Of a DNA stretch of 62,212 nt, positions 26,243 through 35,522 are shown piece by piece. A model generated the notes under the pieces. It worked only from the letters and a program-made list of their open reading frames with translations. It did not search any database and was not told the DNA's origin. The stretch covers positions 10,120,748-10,182,959 of the forward strand of contig NZ_CP026498.1 of the NCBI RefSeq assembly GCF_002953255.1, written 5' to 3'. The DNA comes from Streptomyces sp. CB01881 (lineage in GTDB: Bacteria > Actinomycetota > Actinomycetes > Streptomycetales > Streptomycetaceae). The position numbers and the translations under genes were made by a program. How positions within the stretch are numbered: position 1 is the stretch's first letter; each line of letters starts with the position of its first letter.

Positions 26243-26785
26243 CTACCGGCTCCAGTCGACCGGGACCACGTCCTGCTTGAGCCCGCGGTCACTGCAGACG
26301 GCGCACGGATTGCCCGGGAGCCCCGGGCCCTGGTCCGTGCCGATCGTGATCGCTCCGTGGGCCCCGGCCGGGGCGTGGATGCCGTCGCCGACCATCGCGG
26401 CCTCGTAGCCGCCCAGCAACTCCTGGAGGGTTCCGGGGCCCAGGTTCTCCGGAGCGGAGATCGCGGCGATGCCGTCGTAGTCCGTGTAGGCCGTTCCGAG
26501 CGTCCTGCCGCCCATCGTGGCGAACACGATCTTCGCACCGCGGATGGGCTCCCCGGTCACCGCGTCGGAGGCCATCGCGTTGATGTTCTCCAGTTGCAAC
26601 TGGGTGACGTTCAAGGTGGCCTGGCTGGCCGTGAGCCTGGTCGGCTTCAGGTTGGGGCAGTCCGCCCCGCTGCTGCACGACGCGGGCGACGGGGTGGTCG
26701 CGGACGCGGTGACACCGCTGCCCGCGCCCAGTGATGCCAGGGCCGCGGCCATCACCGCGACGGTCTTACGGCCTACAGAACTCAT
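26243..26785 (-). CDS. Secreted protein carrying N-terminal part of S74 chaperone domain
   Basis: This is a 180-residue protein with a signal peptide (KTVAVMAAALASLGAGSG, cleavage near ASA). It continues with CPNLKPTRLTASQATLNV and AKIVFATMGGRTLG. It ends CAVCSDRGLKQDVVPVDWSR, the conserved opening of the S74 intramolecular chaperone domain. A TAG stop then follows, and two bases later the next ORF begins with the rest of that domain. Either the original exported tail-fibre-like protein has been interrupted or the two halves are made separately. The CxxC near the end could bind metal or form a disulfide. Confidence 0.65.
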   Translation of the reverse strand: MSSVGRKTVAVMAAALASLGAGSGVTASATTPSPASCSSGADCPNLKPTRLTASQATLNVTQLQLENINAMASDAVTGEPIRGAKIVFATMGGRTLGTAYTDYDGIAAISAPENLGPGTLQELLGGYEAAMVGDGIHAPAGAHGAITIGTDQGPGLPGNPCAVCSDRGLKQDVVPVDWSR

Positions 26786-27031
26786 GTCCACTCCCGCGGG
26801 AACTGCCCGAGCGTGGATCCGCGCCGGCCCATCACGGCCGGGGACGGCCTGGGCGCGTGCAGGACGCGACGGGTGCCGCCCCCTCCGGACGACGCGGCCG
26901 AGCGTATCCACGCCCATCCGGCCCAACCAGCCGACAACCGCGAGTTCGCACCATCTGATGAACGGTCGGCGCGGCGGTGACGAATGCGATCGACGCACAC
27001 AAACCAATGAGCGATCGCCGGGAACCACGCC

Positions 27032-28398
27032 GTCACCGGCTCACCCCCGCATGGAACCGTCCGTCGACCACCGGGTTGGTGTCCGTGTGCGGGCCGCGCC
27101 CGTAGGGGAGTTCGACCAGCAGCATGGCCCCTCGCAGATACTGGTGTCCTCGTTCCGAAACGGTCGGTGGCCTGCGGGTCCGTCGGGGTGTGGCCGCAGG
27201 CAGGCCTCAGCGATGGCGAAGTGTCGCAGGGCCTCGAAGCCCTCGGGCAGGTCGAGGCGACCCTCAGGTCGACCGCGTCGACGACGTAGTCCCGGACGGT
27301 GTCGGACATGAAGTACGGAAAGCTCACGCGCGTCCAGCCGGGCTTGATGCCCTCGTGGCCCCGCACGACGATCTCGTCGCGCAACGCCGCCGAGTGGTCC
27401 TCCCCGATCCCGAGCAGCCGGTGCCCGTAGGGGCCGGCGCACGAACAACCCCCGCGGGCCTGGATGCCGAACAGGTCGTTGAGCAGCGCGACCACGAAGT
27501 TGTGGTGCAGGTAGCGGTCCTCGTGCCGGACGAGGAACGAGACGACCGGCAGGCGCCGTACGTGCATGGCACCGAGGATGACGATGTTCGGGTTGTCCTG
27601 CCAGCGGTCCAGGACCGCTTGCCAGGCCCGCTCCTCCCTGGCGTGGATCAGCTCGGCACCGACCGCCTCCTTGACCTCGAAGGCGAGGCCGGCACGGATC
27701 GACTCGACGATGGCAGGGGTGCCGCCGCCCGGCATGGTGGGAACGCGGTTGCAGACGAGGTCCCCCCGGACGACGAGCACCCCCGGGGACTGCGGGCCCC
27801 CGACGAACTTGTGCGGTGACAGGAAGACGGCGTCCTTGTGGTCGCCGCGACCAGGTGCCGACTCGGCGGCCCGGATCGGCAGGTACGGCCCGGCCGTGGC
27901 GAAGTCCCAGAAGGACAGCGCTCCATGGGCGTGCAGCAGGGCGGCGATGCGGTCGGTGTCGGTGAGGATGCCGGTCACGTTGGAGGCGGCCGAGAAGCTG
28001 CCGATCCGGAGCGGCCGGTCCGCGTGGCGGATGAGTTGGGCGCACAGGTCGTCCTCGTCGATCCGGCCGTCCGCGTCCAGCTGGATGACCACGACGTCGG
28101 CGACCGGCTCCCGCCAGGGCAGCTCGTTCGAGTGGTGTTCGTAGGGGCCCACGAAGACGACCGGGCGACGGTGCGGCGGGACGGCTTGCGCGGGGCCGTG
28201 CCGCCCGGCCGGGCTCTGCAGCTCCAGGATGCCGACGAGCTTGTTCACGGCGGCCGTGGTCCCCGACCCGCAGAACAGCACGACGTGCTCGTCGGTGCCG
28301 CCGACCGCGCGGTGGATCAGCCGGCGGCCGTCCTCGCGCAGGCGGGACGTCTGCAGTCCCGTGGCGGAGCTCTCCGTATGGGTGTTGGCGTAACGTGC
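27032..28398 (-). pseudogene. Class V aminotransferase (cysteine desulfurase-like), 5' and 3' damaged
   Basis: The frame reads well from ARYANTHTESSATGLQTSRL through VVLFCGSGTTAAVNKLVGIL to the PLP lysine region (DAVFLSPHKFVGGPQSPGVL) and RGGCSCAGPYGHRLLGIG. The N-terminal ~60 residues are missing and replaced by foreign sequence joined in frame to an IS110 remnant. Near 27270 the C-terminal part changes frame, and the last segment (GAMLLVELPYGRGPHTDTNP) lies in a third frame ending in TGA. The PLP core is intact, but loss of the start and two frame changes make a functional protein unlikely. Confidence 0.75.
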
Positions 28399-28493
28399 CT
28401 CTATGTGGTTCGTCAAGGAAATCGGGCTGTATCCGGGATCCGTGAGCAGGCAGGATGGCGGGATGCCGGATCTGCTGTGGGACGACGTCAGGA

Positions 28494-28812
28494 AGTAGGC
28501 CCGTGAGGCCGGGTCGCTGAGCGAGGCGAACGCGGCCAGGAAGAACGCCCGTTTCAGCTGCTTGTTGCCCCGGCGGGACGGTTGCTCGCCGCGTATCGAG
28601 GACCCGGAACCGCGGGTCGCCGGGGCGAGCCCGGCGTAGGAGGCAAGGTGGGCGGCGGTCGGGAACGCTCCGGCGTCGCCGACGTCGATCAGGACGCGGG
28701 CACCGGTTCTGGTCCCGATGCCGGGCATGGAGGTCAGGACCTGTGACAGCGGGTGCTCGTCCAGCAGTTCCTGGATCCGCTTCTCCAGGAGCTTGCGCTG
28801 GTCGAGGACAGC
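28494..28812 (-). mobile_element. IS110-family transposase fragment
   Basis: About 106 residues match the C-terminal transposase domain of IS110-type elements (LDQRKLLEKRIQELLDEHPL, then SMPGIGTRTGARVLIDVGDA, then HLASYAGLAPATRGSGSSIR). The fragment is cut on both sides: it stops after DPASRAY, and its left end abuts the truncated helix-turn-helix gene. The catalytic N-terminal DEDD domain is absent. About 95 bases between it and the aminotransferase look like part of another short gene on the plus strand (GGMPDLLWDDVRK). Confidence 0.8.
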
Positions 28813-28814
28813 CC

Positions 28815-29693
28815 GGCACCGCGCAGCAGGCCACGCGCGCGTTCAGCGCCACGCCGGTTGCGTGCAACGGCGGCCACATCCGGCCCGACCGCGGGAGGTG
28901 CAACTCCCGCGCAGCGTCGGCAGATGGTGCCACCACCCGCCACCGGATCCGCGCAACGCGCGCATTCCCCCACCCCACCGGCAGCGACCCCAGGCGCTAT
29001 CACCGCCACCGGCATCCCCCGCTCCAGACGTGCCCGCACGAAGCCCGCCGGCGCCAGCACATGCGAGGGCAGACCGCCCAGCAGCGCCTCCCGCAGCCGC
29101 CCCACGTCCGGATCGCGGGCGAGCCAGTCCGCCACCAGCGGTGCGAGGTCCAGGACTTCGACCGCCCCCAACCGCAAGCGCCGGTCCCGGGCAGCCAGCC
29201 GCCCGAGGATTCCGGCCGCAGCGGCCCGGGCCTCCCCGTCGGCGCCCTCATCCTCGGCCGCCTCCGCCGCCGCGCGGGAGGAGGTGTTCCCCTCGCTCTT
29301 CTCCCCCTTGGGGGAAGTGCCGACCTCCCGGCCCTCCCCCTCACCGAGTGCCGGGTTTCGGACCGCAGTGTGCCAGGCCGCCTCGATCTCGTCCGCCTCC
29401 GTCAGCGGCACGCTGGTGACGAGGACGCGGGTCGTCCACGTGCCCTTCGTCGGGTGCTGGGAGCGCCGGACGTGCAGGAAGCCCTCCTCGATCAGCTGCG
29501 CCCGCGCCCCGGCAACGGCCGTGCGCCCTTCGGGCATGCGCTTGCCGATGGTGAGGACGGTGTCCCGACTGCCGGGCGGCAGCGACAGCGCCCACAGCAG
29601 CAGCGTCTTCGCCGTGGCCCGCAGCCGCGGGTGGCGGACGATCTCGTGTGACGCCCGTACGTAGCGTTCGGGCGCGATAAAGTGAACGTGCAT
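28815..29693 (-). pseudogene. Helix-turn-helix domain protein truncated by IS110 remnant
   Basis: The start MHVHFIAPERYVRASHEIVR is followed by a DNA-binding-like region (LTIGKRMPEGRTAVAGARAQ, then EEGFLHVRRSQHP). A charged linker and a possible zinc-binding CxxC ... CxxC segment (CARCADPVAGGGTICRRCAG) come later. The recognisable protein ends near RNRRGAERARGLLRGAG, where the IS110 fragment begins; the ORF then runs on in a meaningless frame. The type resembles helix-turn-helix proteins found next to mobile elements in Streptomyces. The ATG has AGGA eight bases upstream. Confidence 0.6.
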
Positions 29694-29932
29694 GAGGAGT
29701 CCTGACTCCCTGTGCCGGACCCCGGGGTGTTCCAGCACCGCCGGGGTCGACTATTGGTCTGTAGCCGGACGGTAGCACGCGGTGACCACCCCCCGCCCCT
29801 GAATCCGGAATTCCGCCTGGGCCACGTGAAGTGGCGTCCGCCGAGCTCTCATCGGGGATCAACTGCGGACCGTGGACCGTTGAACCGGGCGGCACGGCCG
29901 TCAGTCACTCACCTCCGGAGACACGCGACAGC

Positions 29933-30293
29933 ATGGTCAAGAAGACCCGTCCCGATTCCTTCCCCGTTCCCGTCGTGGGTGCGGATCCCGTCCAGCTCCG
30001 TTACAGCTAACTCGCCATCGCCGCCCACGAGGACCCCGGACCGGTCGGCAGCCACGGCTCGAACGTGTACTACGCCGTCATCGGCCCGCGGGGACTTTGG
30101 CCTGCAGGCCAGTTGGTCAAGGCGGCACTGAAGGTCCAGGGGGGAGACCGCCCAGTTGCGCAGCGACCAGCCGCACTCGGCGCTCCCGGTCCTGCGGGCG
30201 TTCGGCATCCATTGCGTCCAGCGGGTGCGGTGGGTGGACGACGAGACGTACCTGGAGTTCACGAAGCCGCAGAGCGCGGGCAGCTCGTTCTGA
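29933..30293 (+). pseudogene. Unrecognised gene with in-frame stop and frameshift
   Basis: The frame starts MVKKTRPDSFPVPVVGADPV and reaches TAA at 30008, then continues sensibly after it (LAIAAHEDPGPVGSHGSNVY, then YAVIGPRG). Near 30110-30150 the frame must change, ending SALPVLRAFGIHCVQRVRWV ... TKPQSAGSSF and TGA. Together this looks like a ~110-residue protein broken by one nonsense mutation and one frameshift. No family was recognised. Confidence 0.5.
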
Positions 30294-30479
30294 CCGTCCT
30301 CGCCAGCCCATAGCGCTCCAACTCCCCACTCGTCAGCCGACAGGCCGACGGCGTGCCGTCCGCCGGCCTGTCGGCGCATCGGGCCTTCCCCTCCCCCCAA
30401 CCGAACCGGCTCCGACGCCGCTGCCCGGCTCGGTCGCGGTGAGCGGGCCGGGCAGCGGGGCGGTCACGCGACCAGCGGA

Positions 30480-33191
30480 TCAGTCGTCCGTCTCGTCGTA
30501 GCGCCCGTGACCGAGGCGGCGCAGGTCGAAGGACCAGATGCCGCGGCCGAAGGTGGCGGCGTAGAGCTTGCCGTCGGGGCCGGTCTTCAGCTGCTGAACC
30601 GAGGTGGTGGGCAGGTTGCGGCCGAGGACGCGCCAGTCGCTGGTACCGGGGGCACGGTAGAAGGCGGCAAGATCGGTGCCCAGCGCCAGGCCGTCGTTGG
30701 GGAGGATCTTGACCGAGGTTGCGGGGACGTCGGGCAGGTTGGCCGAGATGTCGGTCCAGGTGGCGCCACCGTTACGGGTCTCGAACAGGTGGCCGACGCC
30801 CGCGCCGGGGCCCTCGGTCCAGGTCCGCGAGAAGCCGTTGAAGGCGACCAGGACGTGCTGGGCGTCCTTCTCGTCCACCGCGAAGGAGGAGATGTACCGG
30901 TTCGGCAGGGTGCCGTCGACGGGCAGGTTGAGCTGGTGCCAGCCGGTGCCGTCGGTCTTGCCCACGGCGATGCCGCGGCTGAAGCCGACGTTGTTGCAGG
31001 GTCCGCACCAGCCCGCGTACACCGTGCCGTCGACCGTCGCGACGGCGGTGGCGACGTGGCCGTCACCGAGGTCGTAGGCGGAGGTCCACTCGCTGCCGCT
31101 GCGGATCGCGTAGCCCTTGTGCTGCACCCAGACGTGCCGGCCGCCGGCGATCCAGGTGTTGCCGTCCTTCGGGTCGCTGGTGATCGGCGCGATGAAGCGG
31201 GCCGCGCTGGTGTCCTTGTCCGGCGGGGCGACCTCGTAGGAGGTGGCCTTGCTCGGGTCCTTCGTCCAGCTGCCGTCGTTGACCGCGCAGTTCTGGGTGA
31301 CCCACATGTCGAGGTAGACGTACTCCTCGGCGATGTTGCAGCCGTTGGCCGGGTCGACGAGGGTGTCTGCGCCGTCGCCGCCGAAGTTGGAGCCCATCAC
31401 CTTGTCGTGGGCGCGCAGGATCGACTGACCGTTGTCCTGCAGGCCGCCGCTGACGATCACGCCCCGGCCCGAACGGTCCGCCGGGTCCTTCCCGACGCCG
31501 ACCGAGTAGTACTGCAGGGTGTCGATGGTGCCGTCGTTGAGCGGCGTCCAGTCCTTGGCGTGCCCGTACGCGTCCAGCTGCCCGTTGGTCGGGCGCCGGT
31601 AGATGCCGCCGTCGTTGCCGACGTAGACGGTGGCCTTGCCCTGGTAGCTGCCGAAGGCGACGGCGTGCTGGTCGGAGTGGGTGGTCGGCGAGCAGTCGCC
31701 GGTCTGCTTGGCCGGGTCGATGCTCCAGCACGGGAAGCCGTTGTTCCAGTACGGCCCGACGGTGGCCCACGTGGTGCCGCTGTCGGTGGTCTCGAAGACC
31801 TCCTCCAGGCCCGCGTAGACGTGGTCCGGGTTGGCCGGGTCGACCTGGAGAAACTGGTTGTACCAGGCCTGGATGCCGGGCTGATAGCCGGCGTCCTGCA
31901 GCGCGGAGCCGGAGTTCTTCAGCTTGTCCTTGTCCGCAATCTGGGTCCACGGGCCGAACGGCGAGCCGGACTTGGAGACGTAGATGCCCTTGAGTCCGGT
32001 GTCCGGGTCGCTCGCCATGACCGCCGGGGACTGGTCGATCGCGTAGTAGCGCGAGCCGTCCGCCGAGCGCGCGAAGGTCACGTTGCCGACGTTCGCCGCA
32101 TCCGTCGGCAGGTCCCCGAGGGAGCCGACGCGCTGCCAGGTGCCGTCCGCGGCCTTGCCGTAGAAGCCGTTGTAGGTGTCGCCGCTGCGCCAGCCCACCG
32201 CCAGGACCACCTTGTTCGGGTCCTTGGGATCGATCGCAATGTCGTTGGCGATGTTCTTGTATGGCGCGGCCGGGTCCCCGGCCTTCGAACCACCCGGCAG
32301 GTACTCCGGGTTGGGCGCGAACTCCATCGTCCACGGGCCCGAGAGCGTGGTGGCGGAGTGGCTCCAGACTCCCCGGCTGGTGGCCGCCCACACCTTGCCG
32401 CCGCCGAACCGCAGCGCGTGGATGATGGTCGACTCCAGCTCGGCGCCGCCCACCCGGTTGCCCGGCTGGAACTCACCGTGCTTGGGGTCGGAGAGCACGT
32501 ACACGCCGGTACCGACGTACGAGGTGGCACCGGTGTTGGACTCACCTGTGGCGTACCAGAGCCGGCTGCCCGCGTCGAGGTTCAGGGTGCCGGTGGACAG
32601 CGTGGGCAGCTTGTCGGCGATCGGCTCCCAGTGGCCACCGCCGGTGCGGGAGCGGAACACCCCTCCGTTGGCCCCGCCCGCATAGACGTAACCGTCCTTG
32701 TCAGCCGCGATGCCGGTGATCCGGCCCGTCACCAGCCCTGAACCGCCACTGGAGTTGGAGTTGACGTCGCGGTAGCGCGGGTCGTCCGAGTTGTACGGCT
32801 TCTCGGTGACGTGGTCCCAGGATCCGGCGGTGTGCGGCATCGACTGGAGCTGCGCCCAGGCGGCGCCGTACGCGCCGGGCGCGACGATGCCGGGGGCGGT
32901 GCGCGCCTCGGTGTACTGTGCGGTGCCTTCGGCGGAGTTCTCGGCCTCGTCGCTCTCGTCCTCGCCGCCGCCCTCGGCCTTGGACTTGGCGGTGAACGCC
33001 TGGTCTGCGGCGGCCTTGCCCCGGATCTTCTGGGCGTGCTTCTGGCCGGTCTCGGTCAGGCGCTGGACGGGCACCGGCTTGGCGCCGGGCGCCGCCGGTG
33101 CGGGTGCGGCCAGGGCCTGCGTGGTGGTCAGTCCGAACGCGGTGAGCGTGACGGCGGACATCAGCAGCCGTCGCCGTTGCCTCTTGGGCAC
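30480..33191 (-). CDS. Large secreted beta-propeller (BNR/sialidase-like repeat) protein
   Basis: This is a 903-residue exported protein. I chose the GTG start (MPKRQRRRLLMSAVTLTAFG) with GGGAGGA upstream, giving a signal peptide cleaved near ALA-APA. After an acidic linker the body has repeats typical of BNR/VPS10-like propellers (GRITGIAADKDGYVYAGGAN, then GGVFRSRTGGGHWEPIADKL, then VFETTDSGTTWATVGPYW, then LFETRNGGATWTDISANLPD). The Asp-box pattern SxDxGxTW is evident in the last two. It could be a polysaccharide hydrolase or a binding protein; no catalytic site could be assigned. It is intact, unlike most genes around it. Confidence 0.82.
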   Translation of the reverse strand: MPKRQRRRLLMSAVTLTAFGLTTTQALAAPAPAAPGAKPVPVQRLTETGQKHAQKIRGKAAADQAFTAKSKAEGGGEDESDEAENSAEGTAQYTEARTAPGIVAPGAYGAAWAQLQSMPHTAGSWDHVTEKPYNSDDPRYRDVNSNSSGGSGLVTGRITGIAADKDGYVYAGGANGGVFRSRTGGGHWEPIADKLPTLSTGTLNLDAGSRLWYATGESNTGATSYVGTGVYVLSDPKHGEFQPGNRVGGAELESTIIHALRFGGGKVWAATSRGVWSHSATTLSGPWTMEFAPNPEYLPGGSKAGDPAAPYKNIANDIAIDPKDPNKVVLAVGWRSGDTYNGFYGKAADGTWQRVGSLGDLPTDAANVGNVTFARSADGSRYYAIDQSPAVMASDPDTGLKGIYVSKSGSPFGPWTQIADKDKLKNSGSALQDAGYQPGIQAWYNQFLQVDPANPDHVYAGLEEVFETTDSGTTWATVGPYWNNGFPCWSIDPAKQTGDCSPTTHSDQHAVAFGSYQGKATVYVGNDGGIYRRPTNGQLDAYGHAKDWTPLNDGTIDTLQYYSVGVGKDPADRSGRGVIVSGGLQDNGQSILRAHDKVMGSNFGGDGADTLVDPANGCNIAEEYVYLDMWVTQNCAVNDGSWTKDPSKATSYEVAPPDKDTSAARFIAPITSDPKDGNTWIAGGRHVWVQHKGYAIRSGSEWTSAYDLGDGHVATAVATVDGTVYAGWCGPCNNVGFSRGIAVGKTDGTGWHQLNLPVDGTLPNRYISSFAVDEKDAQHVLVAFNGFSRTWTEGPGAGVGHLFETRNGGATWTDISANLPDVPATSVKILPNDGLALGTDLAAFYRAPGTSDWRVLGRNLPTTSVQQLKTGPDGKLYAATFGRGIWSFDLRRLGHGRYDETDD

Positions 33192-33364
33192 GATGCGGTC
33201 CTCCCCATAGGGCCGGTCACACGCGGTCGCGCGCCCCGGCGAAACAGAGTGAAGCCTGACGGCTGTCATGTCACCGCGGGAAGTGGGCTGCGTGTAATGG
33301 GTGATTAAAGATCCTCCCTGCAGCAGCAGTTGGGGAGCATCTGCGTCGGACTGGGACGGGGGAA

Positions 33365-33395
33365 GGGGCCCGGCCGGCAGTGCCGACCAGGCCCC
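33365..33395 (-). terminator. Rho-independent-like hairpin
   Basis: A long stem (outer GGGGCC/GGCCCC, inner GGTCGGCA/TGCCGGCC with one wobble pair) around a one-base loop lies 33 bases after the stop of the secreted-protein remnant. It is followed by TTCCCCC on the same strand. Confidence 0.6.
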
Positions 33396-33427
33396 GGCCC
33401 TGCGGACTCGTCCGCTATTGGGCCGGC

Positions 33428-33841
33428 TCAGCGCCGACAGAACCACGTGTAGGGGTTGCGCGGATCCGTCAGACCTGCGGAGGCGCCGGCGCCGTACTGG
33501 GTGACGCACTCCTTGTTGACGTCGATGCCGACGCTGTAGCCCCACGGGGAAGTACACCGCCAGCTGTAGGCGTTGTGCTGGTCGGTCACCACCGCGCGCA
33601 GTCCGTAGCCGGGGTATTGCGTGTTGCACCCCCGCTGCATGTCCACGCCGCCCAAGGTGCCGGCGGAGGCAGTGCTCGCCCCCAGCGCTCGGCAGCTCGC
33701 CGACCCGGCTGAACTTCCGGCTCTTTCGGAGTGCACCGGGAGCGCCCGGACGGCCGCCTCACGCCCGGCGCGGGCGCCTTGAGGGCGCACAAGGGCTCTG
33801 GCTTTGTCCCGCCCCGCCGTCCAGGCCGCCGCCGACGACAC
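33428..33841 (-). pseudogene. Secreted Cys-rich domain protein lacking its signal peptide
   Basis: The last ~75 residues form a coherent cysteine-containing domain (GGVDMQRGCNTQYPGYGLRA, then AYSWRCTSPWGYSVGIDVNK, then ECVTQYGAGASAGLTDPRNP) ending YTWFCRR, with four cysteines. Such domains normally follow a signal peptide. Here the upstream frame is an unrelated Ala/Arg-rich stretch with no export signal, so the 5' end seems lost or frameshifted. A strong terminator follows, showing a former transcription unit. Confidence 0.6.
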
Positions 33842-33946
33842 CCTCTTCCCACAGGAACCGCTCGGAACCGAGCCAGGAATCAGGGTCGAGAAGCTCTTGG
33901 GGGCTGTAGCTGCTGACGTCAGCTCTTCGCCCTGCTCGACCGACGT

Positions 33947-34120
33947 TCAGCCCATGGGGCACGCAAGCCTTTCGACCGCGTTGCGGAGGTCCTCCTGGGC
34001 GCTGCACTGGCCGTTGAGGGCAGCGGAATGCTGAGGGTTGACGAACCGCACATAGTTGGTCAGTCGGTTCAGGACGGACACGGTGCCCAGTTGGAACTTC
34101 AGGAACCAGTGGTGAACCCT
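33947..34120 (-). pseudogene. Unrecognised coding-like fragment
   Basis: About 57 residues (VHHWFLKFQLGTVSVLNRLT, then NYVRFVNPQHSAALNGQCSA, then QEDLRNAVERLACPMG) have ordinary protein composition, unlike the other frames here. No start codon with a ribosome-binding site was found upstream. It may be the tail of a lost gene. Confidence 0.3.
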
Positions 34121-34231
34121 CCTCGTCGCCGGGCCACCGGGGACCCGGGGGTCTGCGGGTGATGCGCGGCCCAGACATCGCAAGGGACGGTGATGAGCGA
34201 GGGGACTCACGACAGAGCGAAAGGGTTTGAC

Positions 34232-34495
34232 ATGACTCGCACTTGGTTGATCACCGGCGCGTCCCGGGGCTTCAAACGACGCCTGACCGAAGCGGTTCCG
34301 AAGAGCGGAGACCAGGTTACGGCCACGGCTCGGAGGCCCAGGGCAAGACGAAGCGGGCGGTCCTGCCTTCGGTGTGCCGGGTGCGGGGCGGGTGAACCCG
34401 GGGGCGTTCCGGTCCGTGAAACAGACTACCGGGGCGTGATCTTCGCGGCTTCCGACGCAGCCCCACCGCACCATGGCACTACCGAGGAGCAGTAG
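34232..34495 (+). pseudogene. Short-chain dehydrogenase relic
   Basis: The ATG opens with a textbook SDR cofactor motif (MTRTWLITGASRGFKRRLTE) and the next strand (GDQVTATARRP). The frame then becomes Arg/Gly-rich, and no catalytic Ser-Tyr-Lys region follows before the stop. The stop codon directly precedes the ATG of the MerR gene. Lys replaces the third Gly of TGxxxGxG. Only about 40 residues of the enzyme survive. Confidence 0.6.
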
Positions 34496-35293
34496 ATGGA
34501 GCCGACTCCCCCGCAGGACGCGCCCCACTCCGATCGTCCGGACGCGTCCTACACAGTCGAGGAGATCTCCAGACTGGTGGGGATGTCACCGCGCAACATC
34601 CGTGCCCACCAGTCCCGCAAGCTGCTCCCGCCGCCGGCCCGCCGGGGGCGGATCGGTTACTACAACGAGACCCACGTCCGTCGCCTGCGGCACATCGTGC
34701 ACCTCCAGCGCCAGGGCTTCAATCTGGTGTCCATCGCGGCCTTCCTCGGCGTGGGCGACCGCGATGACGAGGAAGCCCGGCTCGCCATCGCGGTCAGCCG
34801 GGCCGTGCGTGACCAGCCCGCGGTGTTCTACTCCCTGAACCGGCACGGCATGCTCGGCTGGGAGGCCGACGGCACTGTGACCGTTGCGCGGCCGGCGGTG
34901 TACCGGGCGACGATGGACCTCGTCCGGACGGGCGTCCCGCCGGCGACCGCCCTGCGGTGCCTGGCCCGGTCGCTGGACCGGATCGCCGGCGCCGCCGAGG
35001 AGTTGGTCGCTTCGTCGAGCACGGAACTCCTCGCCGGCGCCGCCGGAGAGCCGGGCACTCCGTCGGACGCGGTGCCCGTCGCCGGAGCACCTGTGCCCGC
35101 AACGGGACTGGCTGCTGCCAGGGCCGGCGGACCGCGGACCGCACGACTCACCGAGGGGTTGGTGGAGTTGCTGGTGAGCACGTTCAGGGCCGCCGCGGAG
35201 GACCGGGGCCGTGAGCTCGTCACCGAGTTGCTCACGGAGGCCGGTGGTGGCGACAGCTGGGTCGAGGAGCACCTGGTGGTCGAGAACGGGTAG
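34496..35293 (+). CDS. MerR-family transcriptional regulator
   Basis: This 265-residue protein has an N-terminal MerR winged helix (YTVEEISRLVGMSPRNIRAH, then YYNETHVRRLRHIVHLQRQG, then FNLVSIAAFLG). The C-terminal ~180 residues are Ala-rich and unrecognised, longer than in metal-type MerR proteins, so the ligand may be an organic molecule or peptide. The GAGGAG site six bases before the ATG is strong. It is the first gene of the NHLP locus and reads towards the SagB gene, so it is the likely pathway regulator. Confidence 0.85.
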   Translation: MEPTPPQDAPHSDRPDASYTVEEISRLVGMSPRNIRAHQSRKLLPPPARRGRIGYYNETHVRRLRHIVHLQRQGFNLVSIAAFLGVGDRDDEEARLAIAVSRAVRDQPAVFYSLNRHGMLGWEADGTVTVARPAVYRATMDLVRTGVPPATALRCLARSLDRIAGAAEELVASSSTELLAGAAGEPGTPSDAVPVAGAPVPATGLAAARAGGPRTARLTEGLVELLVSTFRAAAEDRGRELVTELLTEAGGGDSWVEEHLVVENG

Positions 35294-35522
35294 ACGCGGC
35301 CCGGGTCGTGCCGGCCACTCCCGGCCGGTGGCACGGTTCCGTGCAATGGTGAGCCGCTTCCGGGCTCGATCCTGTTCCTCTCTATGGACGGCCGCATCGC
35401 CGACAATCCGTCACTGTCCCTCAACGATGCCGGAGTTACGGTGTGGCGGCGGCTGGTCCTGGATCTCCACAGCCCTGCCGACGTGCCGCACGGCCGTCCC
35501 AGTACCGGAAGCATGAAGGCCA

